Positions 43,155 through 51,048 of a DNA stretch of 64,000 nucleotides are shown here, piece by piece (position 1 is the stretch's first letter; the number at the start of each line of letters is the position of its first letter). The notes under the pieces are model-generated. The model made no database searches. It was not told the origin of the DNA and saw only the letters and a list, made by a program, of their open reading frames with translations. The DNA comes from Nocardia beijingensis NBRC 16342 (GTDB taxonomy: Bacteria; Actinomycetota; Actinomycetes; Mycobacteriales; Mycobacteriaceae). The stretch is from the NCBI RefSeq assembly GCF_001612785.1, contig NZ_BDBC01000017.1, forward strand, positions 124,001 to 188,000. Reading direction: 5' to 3'. The position numbers and the translations under genes were made by a program.

Positions 43155-44624
43155 TCATCGCGGCCGGGACGACTCCGCCGCGCCGGTGATATTCCGCGCC
43201 ATCCCGCCGAAGATGACCGCATGGAACGGCGCGATGGATTTCCAGTACAGGTGCCCGGCGAGCCCGTGCGGTTCGAACACCGCGCACTGGCGGTAGGTGG
43301 CGCCGGGGCCGTCCGGCTCCACGGCGAGCTCGAGCCATGCCCGTCCCGGTACCCGCATCTCGGCGCGCAGGCGCAGCATCCGCGGCCGATCGATCCGCTC
43401 CACCCGCCACCAATCCAGCGCCTCTCCTTCGTGCAACCGGTGCGGATCGCGGCGTCCGCGGCCGAGCCCGGCGCCGCCCGCGAGCCGGTCGATCCATCCG
43501 CGCAGCGACCAGGCCAGCGGGAAGGAATACCAGCCGTGCTCGCCGCCGATCGCCTCGATCACCCGCCACAGCGTCGCCGGGTCGGCGTCGGTGTGCCGTT
43601 CGCGCACGTCCCGGTACAGCGATCCGCCCGACCACTCCGGATCGGTGGGCAGCGGATCCGACGGCGCGCCCGGCGGGTGAGCGTCCGACCACCTGGTCGG
43701 CACGTCCAGATCACGAATCCTGCGCAGCGCCAACAGCACCGCCCGCCGGTAACCGGTCCGTCCGTCCGGCGGGTCGGGAATGAGATCCGCGATCGCGTGG
43801 TCGCGGCAGACCACGTCGTTGATCAGCGACTCCATCAGCGGGACGGCGATCGCGCGCGGCACCGGGGTCACCAGGTTCACCCACTGCGCCGACAACCACG
43901 GCGTCATCACCGGCACCGGCACGATCAGCCGTCGCGGCAGCTGGGCCACCTCGGCGTACTCGCGCATCATCTCCAGGTAGGTCAGCACGTCGGGGCCGCC
44001 GATGTCGAACGCGCCGCCTGCGCCTTCCGGCAGCGTCGCCGCCCTGGTCAGGTAGTACAGCACGTCACGAACCGCGATCGGCTGGATCCGGTTGCGCACC
44101 CAGCGCGGGGTGACCATCAGCGGCAGACGCTCGGTCAGGTAGCGCAGCATCTCGAAACTGGCCGAGCCGGAACCGATGATCACCGCGGCCCGCAGCACCA
44201 GGACCGGCACCGGACCCGCGCGCAGGATCTCGCCGACCTCGGTGCGTGAGGCCAGGTGCCGCGACAGCCGCTGCGCACCGGGGACGATGCCGCCCAGGTA
44301 GACGATCCTGGTCAGCCCGGCGCCCGCCGCCTCTGCCGCGACCAGCGTGGCGGCCTCCCGGTCGACCGTGTCGAAATCGGCCCTGGTCAGCGAGTGGACC
44401 AGGTAATACAGCACGTCCTGCCCCGCGAGCGCGGCGCGCACGTCGGCGGCCGAGGTCACATCGCCCGCCACCACCTCGACGCGATCGCGCCACGGCGCCT
44501 CCGCGAGCTTGCCGGGTGTGCGTGCCAGCACGCGAACCGTGTGACCGGCGCGCAGCAACTCGGGCACCAGTCGTCCGCCGATGTAGCCGGTCGCACCGAA
44601 CACCACACACCGCACGGCAACCAC
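43155..44624 (-). CDS. NAD(P)-binding SDR with a DUF2867 domain
   Basis: A 489-residue two-domain protein. The first 250 residues are an atypical short-chain dehydrogenase: VVFGATGYIGGRLVPELL with the GxxGxxG nucleotide loop, then VVAGDVTSAADVRAAL and DVLYYLVHSL. The rest is a DUF2867 domain of the START/SRPBCC type, seen as SGGSLYRDVRERHTDADPAT and RGWIDRLAGGAGLGRGRRDP then AEMRVPGRAWLELAV. In actinomycetes this pair occurs in proteins with a role in quinone or lipid chemistry that is not established. It lies 12 bp from the convergent antigen-85-like gene. A 13-C run lies between it and the divergent permease gene. Confidence 0.8.
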   Translation of the reverse strand: MVAVRCVVFGATGYIGGRLVPELLRAGHTVRVLARTPGKLAEAPWRDRVEVVAGDVTSAADVRAALAGQDVLYYLVHSLTRADFDTVDREAATLVAAEAAGAGLTRIVYLGGIVPGAQRLSRHLASRTEVGEILRAGPVPVLVLRAAVIIGSGSASFEMLRYLTERLPLMVTPRWVRNRIQPIAVRDVLYYLTRAATLPEGAGGAFDIGGPDVLTYLEMMREYAEVAQLPRRLIVPVPVMTPWLSAQWVNLVTPVPRAIAVPLMESLINDVVCRDHAIADLIPDPPDGRTGYRRAVLLALRRIRDLDVPTRWSDAHPPGAPSDPLPTDPEWSGGSLYRDVRERHTDADPATLWRVIEAIGGEHGWYSFPLAWSLRGWIDRLAGGAGLGRGRRDPHRLHEGEALDWWRVERIDRPRMLRLRAEMRVPGRAWLELAVEPDGPGATYRQCAVFEPHGLAGHLYWKSIAPFHAVIFGGMARNITGAAESSRPR

Positions 44625-44674
44625 CCTTCCGATGACCTGCTCAGGTGATGACCGGGGACGCGGGGGTCAAACAG

Positions 44675-44687
44675 CCCCCCCCCCCCC
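44675..44687. repeat. Poly-C tract of 13 bases
   Basis: A run of thirteen C followed by GGG lies between the divergent SDR/DUF2867 and AI-2E-type permease genes. A homopolymer this long can vary in length during replication or be miscalled by sequencing. It is the only such run I noticed. Confidence 0.8.
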
Positions 44688-44772
44688 GGGTCACGCCCAT
44701 CGGACCCGGATCGGCCGGTTGGGGCGAGCGTGAGCCCTGCTCGATCGCGCGTCGGCGTGCCAGACTGGGCCG

Positions 44773-45912
44773 GTGAGCGAAACCAGCAAAAGCGACAGAC
44801 CGGACGCGCCCACACCGCCTGATCGCGGTGATGTCATCGGTATGGGCCTGCTGTGGCTGGCCAAATGGGCGGTGTGCATCGTCGCGATCGCGGCGGGCGC
44901 GTGGGTGCTCGGCTTCCTGGTCGCCCGGCTGTGGGTGGTGATCCTGCCGGTCGCGCTGGCGATCGTGATCGCCACCGTGCTGTGGCCGCCGGTGCGCTGG
45001 CTCACCGCCCGTGGCTTGCCGCCCGCCGCGGCGGCCTCGATCGCGGTGCTCGGTTTCCTCGGTGTGCTGTCCGGCGTGATCGCCCTGATCGTGCCGTCGG
45101 TGGTCGACCAGGCCCCGGAACTGGCCGACAAGGCGAGCGCGGGCGTCAACCAGGTGCGCGACTGGTTGCAGGGGCCGCCGTTGCGCGTTCGCGAAGAGCA
45201 ATTGAATTCGGCGGTGGACGCGATCGTGTCCCGGTTGCAGTCGAGTTCCGCGCAGATCGCCAGCGGCGTGTTCACCGGCGTGACCACCGCGACGTCGGCG
45301 CTGATCACCCTGTTCCTCGTGCTCGTGCTGACCTTCTTCTTCGTCAAGGACGGGCCGCGTTTCCTGCCGTGGCTGCACAGCGTCTCCGGCAGCCGCAGCG
45401 GCAGGCACCTGGAGGAGGTGCTCAGCCGGATCTGGGTCGTGCTCGGCGGGTTCATCCGCACCCAGGCCCTGGTCAGCCTGGTCGACGCGGTGCTCATCGG
45501 CGCCGGTCTGGTCATCCTCGGCGTGCCGCTGGCGCTGGTTCTCGCGGTGATCACCTTCCTGGGCGGATTCGTCCCCATGGTCGGCGCGTTCGTCGCGGGC
45601 GCCCTCGCGGTGTTGGTCGCCTTGGTCGGCAACGGCTTCGTCACCGCGCTGATCGTGCTCGGCATCGTCGTCGCCGTGCAGCAGCTGGAGGGCAATGTGC
45701 TGCAACCCGTCCTGCAGAGCAGGAGTATGCAACTGCACGCGGTCATCGTGCTGCTGGCGGTCACCGCGGGCGGCTCGCTGTACGGGATCGTCGGCGCGTT
45801 CCTGGCCGTGCCCGTCGTCGCGATCGCCGCGGTCATCTTGCGCTACGTCGGAGAGCAGATCGACGCGGCCACCGGTACGCGACCGGAGCCGGACAGCGAG
45901 CCCGCGGACTGA
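44773..45912 (+). CDS. AI-2E family (TqsA/PerM-like) permease
   Basis: A 379-residue membrane protein of the AI-2 exporter superfamily. After a charged leader come hydrophobic spans LLWLAKWAVCIVAIAAGAWV and LGFLVARLWVVILPVALAIV, a soluble middle part with VDQAPELADKASAGVNQVRD, and the conserved LFLVLVLTFFFVKDG, then ISGGFIRTQALVSLVDAVLI-like sequence (GGFIRTQALVSLVDAVLIGA), GVPLALVLAVITFLGGFVPM and AVQQLEGNVLQPVLQSRSMQ, which are diagnostic of the family. The GTG at 44773 begins the frame. It exports small organic molecules in studied relatives; the substrate here is unknown. Confidence 0.86.
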   Translation: MSETSKSDRPDAPTPPDRGDVIGMGLLWLAKWAVCIVAIAAGAWVLGFLVARLWVVILPVALAIVIATVLWPPVRWLTARGLPPAAAASIAVLGFLGVLSGVIALIVPSVVDQAPELADKASAGVNQVRDWLQGPPLRVREEQLNSAVDAIVSRLQSSSAQIASGVFTGVTTATSALITLFLVLVLTFFFVKDGPRFLPWLHSVSGSRSGRHLEEVLSRIWVVLGGFIRTQALVSLVDAVLIGAGLVILGVPLALVLAVITFLGGFVPMVGAFVAGALAVLVALVGNGFVTALIVLGIVVAVQQLEGNVLQPVLQSRSMQLHAVIVLLAVTAGGSLYGIVGAFLAVPVVAIAAVILRYVGEQIDAATGTRPEPDSEPAD

Positions 45913-46002
45913 CGCGGCAACCACACGGCCACGCACCATCGTTGCACTCAGTCCGAATGTAACTATCGCCGTCGCCCGCCGCGGTTCCTAGCGTCAGTGG
46001 AC

Positions 46003-46518
46003 ATGACAACTGATGTGGGCGCCCCGCTCAACGACATCGCCGACGCGACGGCCAGGGCGGTCGCCGACGACCCGGCGAACGCGCTGGTGGTGTTCCGTGC
46101 CTCCGGGACTCCGGAGGGGACGGTGGGCAGCGCGATCTCCCTCGGCAAATACACCGTGCGCGTGGACGAACCGCCCGCGCTCGGCGGCGCGGACACCGCG
46201 CCCAATCCGGTCGAGGTGTATCTGGCGTCGCTCATCGCGTGTCAAGTGGTGACCTATCGGTTCTGGGCCCAGCGCCTCGGCATCACGATCGATGAACTCG
46301 CGGTGAGCGCCGAAGGCGATCTCGACGTGCGTGGGTTCTTCGGCTTGGATGAGAACGTTCGCCCCGGCTTCCAGGCGGTGCGGGTGACGGTTCGCATCGG
46401 CGGCCCCGAGACCGCGCAGCGCTACGCCGAACTCCAGCAGGCCGTCGACGCGCACTGCCCCGTGCTGGATCTCACGACCGGGCGCACTCCGGTCGACACC
46501 ACGCTGATCACCGATTAG
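46003..46518 (+). CDS. OsmC-family peroxide-reductase-like protein
   Basis: A 171-residue OsmC/Ohr-fold protein. The Ohr/OsmC cysteines are present as LIACQVVTYRFWAQ and VDAHCPVLDL, the peroxidatic and resolving positions. NPVEVYLASLIAC is the family signature, and GFQAVRVTVRIGGP occurs in the following strand. It should reduce organic hydroperoxides, possibly with lipoyl proteins, though it may only bind small organic molecules. The ATG at 46003 is chosen over 45997. It precedes metY by 48 bp on the same strand and may be co-transcribed with it. Confidence 0.85.
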   Translation: MTTDVGAPLNDIADATARAVADDPANALVVFRASGTPEGTVGSAISLGKYTVRVDEPPALGGADTAPNPVEVYLASLIACQVVTYRFWAQRLGITIDELAVSAEGDLDVRGFFGLDENVRPGFQAVRVTVRIGGPETAQRYAELQQAVDAHCPVLDLTTGRTPVDTTLITD

Positions 46519-46566
46519 CCGCCATCCCCACCAGCTCGACAACGCACAAGAAGGAGGACCTTCCCG

Positions 46567-47862
46567 ATGACCGAACCCGACCCGTCCCAGAACTGGAGCT
46601 TCGAGACGAAGCAGATCCACGTCGGACAGATTCCGGACGGCACGACCAACGCCCGGGCCCTGCCGATCTACCAGACCACCTCCTACACCTTCCGCGACAC
46701 CGCGCACGCGGCGGCGCTGTTCGGTCTGGCCGAGCCCGGCAACATCTACACCCGGATCATGAACCCGACCCAGGACGCGGTGGAGCAGCGCATCGCCGCA
46801 CTGGAAGGCGGCGTGGCCGCCCTGCTGCTTGCCTCCGGCCAGGCCGCGGAGACCTTCGCGATCCTCAACATCGCCGGGGCGGGCGACCACATCGTCTCCA
46901 GCCCCCGGCTCTACGGCGGCACCTACAACCTCTTCCACTACTCGCTGCCCAAGCTCGGCATCGAGGTCTCCTTCGTCGACGACCCCGACGACCTCGAGCA
47001 GTGGAAGGCCGCCATCCGCCCGAACACCAAGGCGCTCTACGGCGAGACGATCTCCAACCCGCAGAACCACATCCTCGACATCCCGGGGATCGCGGGCGTC
47101 GCGCACGACAACGGTGTCCCGCTGATCGTGGACAACACCGTCGCCACGCCGTACCTGATCCAGCCGCTGGCCCACGGCGCCGACATCGTGGTGCACTCGG
47201 CCACCAAGTACCTCGGCGGGCACGGCGCCGCCATCGCGGGCGTGATCGTGGACGGCGGCAAGTTCGACTGGACCGGCGGCCGGTTCCCCGGCTTCACCGA
47301 ACCCGACCCGAGCTACCACGGCGTCGTGTACGCCGAATTGGGCGCACCCGCCTACGCGCTCAAGGCGCGCGTGCAACTGCTGCGCGACCTCGGCTCCGCG
47401 GTCTCGCCGTTCAACGCGTTCCTGATCAGCCAGGGCCTGGAGACGCTGAGTCTGCGGATCGAGCGGCACGTGCAGAACGCGCAGGCCGTGGCCGAATTCC
47501 TCACCACCCGTTCCGAAGTCACCTCGGTGTCCTACGCCGGCCTGCCGTCCTCGCCGTGGTACGAGCGCGGCCGCGCCCTCGCGCCGAAGGGCGCCGGCGC
47601 GGTGATCGGCTTCGAGCTCGCCGGCGGCGTCGACGCGGGCAAGCGATTCGTCGAGGCGCTGCGGCTGCACAGTCACGTCGCCAACATCGGCGACGTGCGC
47701 TCGCTGGTGATCCACCCGGCCTCGACCACCCACTCGCAGCTGACGCCGGAAGAGCAGCTGGCCGCGGGCGTCACGCCGGGCCTGGTCCGGCTCGCGGTCG
47801 GCATCGAGGGAATCGACGACATCCTCGCCGATCTGCGTACCGGATTCGACGCCGCCTCCTGA
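46567..47862 (+). CDS. metY: O-acetylhomoserine sulfhydrylase MetY
   Basis: A pyridoxal-phosphate enzyme of 431 residues that makes homocysteine from O-acetylhomoserine and sulfide. The PLP lysine is Lys214 in HSATKYLGGHG. Family markers are FETKQIHVGQIPDGTTNARA, YQTTSYTFRDTAHAA and NIYTRIMNPTQDAVEQRIAA near the N-terminus and the later VDNTVATPYLIQPL. It is the long MetY form, not the shorter MetB/MetC. An AAGGAGG ribosome site precedes the ATG. MetX, which usually follows in actinomycetes, is not next; a terminator follows instead. Confidence 0.93.
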   Translation: MTEPDPSQNWSFETKQIHVGQIPDGTTNARALPIYQTTSYTFRDTAHAAALFGLAEPGNIYTRIMNPTQDAVEQRIAALEGGVAALLLASGQAAETFAILNIAGAGDHIVSSPRLYGGTYNLFHYSLPKLGIEVSFVDDPDDLEQWKAAIRPNTKALYGETISNPQNHILDIPGIAGVAHDNGVPLIVDNTVATPYLIQPLAHGADIVVHSATKYLGGHGAAIAGVIVDGGKFDWTGGRFPGFTEPDPSYHGVVYAELGAPAYALKARVQLLRDLGSAVSPFNAFLISQGLETLSLRIERHVQNAQAVAEFLTTRSEVTSVSYAGLPSSPWYERGRALAPKGAGAVIGFELAGGVDAGKRFVEALRLHSHVANIGDVRSLVIHPASTTHSQLTPEEQLAAGVTPGLVRLAVGIEGIDDILADLRTGFDAAS

Positions 47863-47870
47863 CTCGCGTT

Positions 47871-47900
47871 GTGCCCCGGGGTTGCCGGACCCCGGGGCAC
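47871..47900 (+). terminator. Terminator after metY
   Basis: GTGCCCCGGGG (47871-47881) pairs with CCCCGGGGCAC (47890-47900) around an 8-nt loop, 9 bp past the metY stop. The stem is strong, but only TT follows, so its activity is likely but not certain. Confidence 0.65.
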
Positions 47901-48150
47901 TTCGCCTGCCCCCGATGCGGATTCGACGCCGCGCAGCGGGGCGGAAACCCGTTTCGCGCGTGATTTTCCTGATTTCCGTCGACCTGCTTTCGCAGCCACC
48001 GCTATTCGGCGCGGTCCGGCGGATTCGATTGATAGCAGCGCGGTTACTCGCCCGCGCGAAAGAAATCGAACTGCCGCGCATCCGTAAGGCTTTCTGAACC
48101 GAACTAGAAGGGTAGGTATATGTCCTCTTCAGAATGAGGTGGGTAAGTCC

Positions 48151-48975
48151 ATGGGCATAGCAGTACCCGAAATCGAAACTGCGGCACACCCCTTCTTACG
48201 CCGCGCCGCCACTCTGGTCGTCGCGAGCGCCATCCCGTTGTCCTTGGTCGGCGCCGCCGCGACCGCCACCGCCGACCCATCGCTGCCGGAGATCTCCGTG
48301 CAGCTCCCGTTCGCCCCCGCGCCCGGCCTCGGCCTCGTCCCGGTGGCCGATCCGGCGGACCCGGGAGCCCTTCCGCCCGAGGTCCTTCCGCCCGCGCCCC
48401 CGGTTTCCGCCGGCCGCAACGACCTGAGCGTCAACCGGCCGATGCCTGATCCGAACGTGCTCGCGCCGATCGACCCGCAGCGGCTGCACCTGCCCAACCC
48501 CGCCGCCCCGGCTCCCGCGGTCGCGCCGATCGAGGCGCCGCCCGGCACGCTGCGCGTGGGTTCGGTGGTGATCGGCCGCCCTGATTTCATGACTCCCGAG
48601 CAGGGCAAGATGTTCAACGACGCGATCGCGGGCCCGGAAGCGGGCATCGCGCAGACCCTGGATTCGGCGGGCTTCGATCCGTCGCGTTCGGACCGCATCG
48701 CCGCCGACCTCATCGGCTCCACCGCCATCGGCGCCTCGGTGGGCAGCATGGTGGCCGCGCCGGTCGCCTCGATCGGGGCGGTCATCGGCGCGATCTGCGG
48801 CGCCATCGCCGGCCTGCCGATGATTCCGACCGGGACGATCGCCGTCATGGCCTTCGGCGCCGCGATCGGTTACGGCTTCGTCGCCTCTCCCGCCATCGCC
48901 GTCGGCGCGGCCGTCGGCGCGGGTGTAGGTGTGCTGCAAGGTCTTTTGACGCCGCCCACGGTTCCCGCGGCGTAA
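48151..48975 (+). CDS. Secreted Gly/Ala-rich protein of unknown function
   Basis: A 274-residue exported protein. The signal peptide is FLRRAATLVVASAIPLSLVG followed by AAATATADP, where a signal peptidase I site ATA-DP is likely. The mature part begins with a Pro-rich segment (ALPPEVLPPAPPVSAG) and includes SVVIGRPDFMTPEQGKMFND. The C-terminal 110 residues are Gly/Ala-rich with hydrophobic small-residue helices (GASVGSMVAAPVASIGAVIG, GTIAVMAFGAAIGYGFVASP) that could sit in a membrane or wall. I do not recognise the family; similar sequences are common in Nocardia-like genomes. The ATG at 48151 follows AGGTGGGTAAG. Confidence 0.7.
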   Translation: MGIAVPEIETAAHPFLRRAATLVVASAIPLSLVGAAATATADPSLPEISVQLPFAPAPGLGLVPVADPADPGALPPEVLPPAPPVSAGRNDLSVNRPMPDPNVLAPIDPQRLHLPNPAAPAPAVAPIEAPPGTLRVGSVVIGRPDFMTPEQGKMFNDAIAGPEAGIAQTLDSAGFDPSRSDRIAADLIGSTAIGASVGSMVAAPVASIGAVIGAICGAIAGLPMIPTGTIAVMAFGAAIGYGFVASPAIAVGAAVGAGVGVLQGLLTPPTVPAA

Positions 48976-49042
48976 GCCCCCGCGCCGGAAACCGCGCATC
49001 ACGCGGAGTCGGCCCCGATTTCGAATAGGCAAGATTTCCGCG

Positions 49043-49075
49043 AAGACCCGGTTTCCGCCGGGTCTTCTGCTTTTC
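49043..49075 (+). terminator. Terminator after the secreted protein gene
   Basis: GAAGACCCGG (49043-49052) pairs perfectly with CCGGGTCTTC (49059-49068) around TTTCCG, followed by TGCTTTT. This is a classical Rho-independent terminator 68 bp after the stop of the secreted protein gene. Confidence 0.85.
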
Positions 49076-49091
49076 CGCGGAAATGGCCGAT

Positions 49092-49115
49092 GTTTGGCCG
49101 CCCGATAACGGGCTA
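49092..49115 (+). promoter_or_regulatory. Candidate SigB/SigF-type promoter before csbD
   Basis: GTTT at 49092-49095 and GGGCTA at 49110-49115, spaced by 14 bp, resemble the GTTT/GGGTA boxes used by SigB/SigF-group sigma factors. CsbD proteins are general stress proteins controlled by such sigma factors, and a SigF gene lies at 53727. Confidence 0.4.
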
Positions 49116-49172
49116 CTGCGAAGAAGACCGGCTGAAGATGGCCGGCCGGTCGCTTCAGAAGGAGGTTGTGAC

Positions 49173-49346
49173 ATGAGCGCAGTCGACAAAGCGAAGAACA
49201 AGACCGACAAAGTCGCTGGTCAGGCCAAGGAAAAGTTCGGCGAGGCGGCGGGCGACCGGGGGAAGCGCGACGAAGGCCGCACCGACCAAATCAAGTCGGA
49301 CCTGAAGGACGCGGGCGAGAAGGTCAAGGACGCCTTCAAGCACTGA
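49173..49346 (+). CDS. CsbD-family general stress protein
   Basis: A 57-residue highly charged protein. The sequence MSAVDKAKNKTDKVAGQAKE followed by KFGEAAGDRGKRDEGRTDQI and KSDLKDAGEKVKDAFKH is the CsbD/UPF0337 pattern, which forms a helical, partly disordered protein induced by stress. AAGGAGG precedes the ATG. It lies between two terminators, so it is a single-gene unit. The molecular role is unknown. A possible SigF-type promoter lies upstream. Confidence 0.85.
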   Translation: MSAVDKAKNKTDKVAGQAKEKFGEAAGDRGKRDEGRTDQIKSDLKDAGEKVKDAFKH

Positions 49347-49406
49347 CCGTAGCGCCGCGCACGGAGCGCACGCGAGCTGAGCGACGCGCCCGGCCGAAGC
49401 GCAGAG

Positions 49407-49446
49407 GGCGGATGGCCGCATCGAGCGGTCATCCGCCTTTTTCTTC
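49407..49446 (+). terminator. Terminator after csbD
   Basis: GGCGGATG (49407-49414) pairs with CATCCGCC (49430-49437), followed by TTTTTCTTC. A strong Rho-independent terminator 61 bp past the csbD stop. Confidence 0.85.
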
Positions 49447-49451
49447 GCAGC

Positions 49452-49468
49452 AACTGGTCCAACCAGTT
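49452..49468 (+). promoter_or_regulatory. FadR-type operator
   Basis: AACTGGT-CCA-ACCAGTT is a perfect 7-bp inverted repeat 34 bp before the regulator start. It contains TGGTCCAACCA, which fits the TNGTNNNACNA consensus of the FadR subfamily of GntR regulators. Binding by the protein encoded just downstream is likely. Confidence 0.75.
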
Positions 49469-49502
49469 GACGTGTTGACCCCCGTGCGCGACACTCGGCG
49501 GC

Positions 49503-50216
49503 ATGGAATTCGCCGCGGTCGCCCGCACCGCCGTCTCCGATGTGGTGTTCGGCCAGATCATCGACGCGATCCTGAGCGGCAAGCTCGCCCCCGAGGCGAC
49601 GCTGCCCTCCGAGCGCGAGCTGGCCGAGATGTTCCAGGTGAACCGCCACGCCGTCCGCGAAGCGCTCAAGCGCGTCCAGCAGAGCGGGCTGGTGCGCGTC
49701 ACGCCGGGCGGCAAGACCCGGGTGCTGGACTGGCGCTCGCACGCGGGCCTGGACATCCTCACCGCGCTCACCCGCTCCGGCGCGGTGCCCGCGCGGCGGA
49801 TCCTGCACGACATCGCGGTGATGCGGCGATCCGTGGCCGCCGACGCGGCCCGCTTGTGCGCCGCGCACGCCGACGCCGACCAGCTGGCGGCGGTGCGACA
49901 CGCCGCCGAGGCCTATCCCGACGCCACCGCGCCGTTCGACGCCGTGGTGCAGGCCGATCTGGCGTTCTGGGTGGCGATCCTGGACGGCTCCGGCAACCTC
50001 GCCTACCGGCTGGCGTTGAACACCCTGGTCGCGGGCTATTTCGGCATCGGCATGGAACTCGTCGCCGAACTCGGCCTGAACAAGGAATACATCGATCCCG
50101 GCGCGCATCGCGCACTCGCGGAGCACATCGCCCGCCGCGACTCGGCCGCGGCCTACGACACCGCGTACACCCTCCTCACCCGCTTGGTGGACGCCCAAGC
50201 GACACCGGAAGATTGA
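49503..50216 (+). CDS. FadR-subfamily GntR regulator
   Basis: A 237-residue regulator. The N-terminal winged helix reads VVFGQIIDAILSGKLAPEAT followed by LPSERELAEMFQVNRHAVREALKRVQQSGLVRV, the GntR motif. The C-terminal all-helical FCD-like domain has RRSVAADAARLCAAHADADQ and ADLAFWVAILDGSGN, which would hold the ligand and in many relatives a metal. A palindrome matching the subfamily consensus lies upstream, so it probably controls itself and the gene directly after it. The hydroxylase-like gene begins four bases after its stop. Confidence 0.87.
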   Translation: MEFAAVARTAVSDVVFGQIIDAILSGKLAPEATLPSERELAEMFQVNRHAVREALKRVQQSGLVRVTPGGKTRVLDWRSHAGLDILTALTRSGAVPARRILHDIAVMRRSVAADAARLCAAHADADQLAAVRHAAEAYPDATAPFDAVVQADLAFWVAILDGSGNLAYRLALNTLVAGYFGIGMELVAELGLNKEYIDPGAHRALAEHIARRDSAAAYDTAYTLLTRLVDAQATPED

Positions 50217-50220
50217 CCCC

Positions 50221-51048
50221 TTGTTCGACCTGATCGCCCACGCCATACCAATTTTCGTGCTCTGCCTCGCCCTCGAGGCGGCCTCCTTCCATCTGCTGCC
50301 CGACGACGACCAGCTCGGCTACCAGTTCCGCGACGCGCGCACCAGCGTGCTCATGGGCTTGGGGAACGTGGTGGTGAATCTCGGCTGGAAACTCGTGGTC
50401 GTCGCGGTATACGCCGCGGCGTACCTGGCCGCCCCGTTTCATCTTCCGGCGGATCATCCGCTGACCTGGGTCGCGCTGTTCTTCGCCGACGAGATCGCCT
50501 ACTACTGGTACCACCGCACCCACCACACGGTGCGTGTGTTCTGGGCCAGCCACGTGGTCCACCACTCCAGCGAGTTCTACAACCTCTCCACCGCACTGCG
50601 CCAGCCGTGGACCCCGTTCAGCTCGCTGCCCTACTGGCTGCCGCTGGCGCTGGCCGGTTTCCCGCCGTGGACGATCCTGCTGCAGCAGTCCGTCAGCCTG
50701 GTCTACCAGTTCTTCATCCACACCGAGCGAGTGACGACGCTGTGGCGTCCGTTGGAATTCGTGTTCAACACACCGTCCCATCATCGGGTGCACCACGGCT
50801 CCAACGAGCGCTACCTGGACAAGAACTACGGCGGCATCCTGATCATCTGGGATCGGCTGTTCGGCACCTTCGAGCCGGAGGGTGAACGCGTGCGCTACGG
50901 ACTGACCAAGAACATCGGGACCTTCAATCCGGCGCGCGTCGCCACCCACGAGTGGGCCTCGATCTGGCGCGACCTGCGCGGTGCGCCGTCGTGGCGCGCC
51001 CGCGGCGGCTACTTGTTCCGCGGTCCCGGCTGGGCGCCCGCCGACTGA
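50221..51048 (+). CDS. Sterol desaturase/fatty acid hydroxylase family protein
   Basis: A 275-residue membrane diiron oxygenase. The three histidine clusters are HRTHH (in YYWYHRTHHTVR), HVVHHS (in WASHVVHHSSEFYN) and HRVHHGSN, and there are about four membrane spans (IPIFVLCLALEAASFHLL, LVVVAVYAAAYLA, PYWLPLALAGFPPWTILL). Members hydroxylate or desaturate lipids or carotenoids. It starts with TTG four bases after the FadR-type gene, so the two are translated together and the regulator probably controls it. The last 40 bases overlap the end of the convergent MmpL gene. The lipid substrate is not known. Confidence 0.86.
   Translation: MFDLIAHAIPIFVLCLALEAASFHLLPDDDQLGYQFRDARTSVLMGLGNVVVNLGWKLVVVAVYAAAYLAAPFHLPADHPLTWVALFFADEIAYYWYHRTHHTVRVFWASHVVHHSSEFYNLSTALRQPWTPFSSLPYWLPLALAGFPPWTILLQQSVSLVYQFFIHTERVTTLWRPLEFVFNTPSHHRVHHGSNERYLDKNYGGILIIWDRLFGTFEPEGERVRYGLTKNIGTFNPARVATHEWASIWRDLRGAPSWRARGGYLFRGPGWAPAD

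Noticed and set aside
46519-46566. A riboswitch in front of metY
   Set aside because: Actinobacterial met genes often have SAM riboswitches, but only 48 bp separate osmC and metY, and no long paired structure was found before osmC either.
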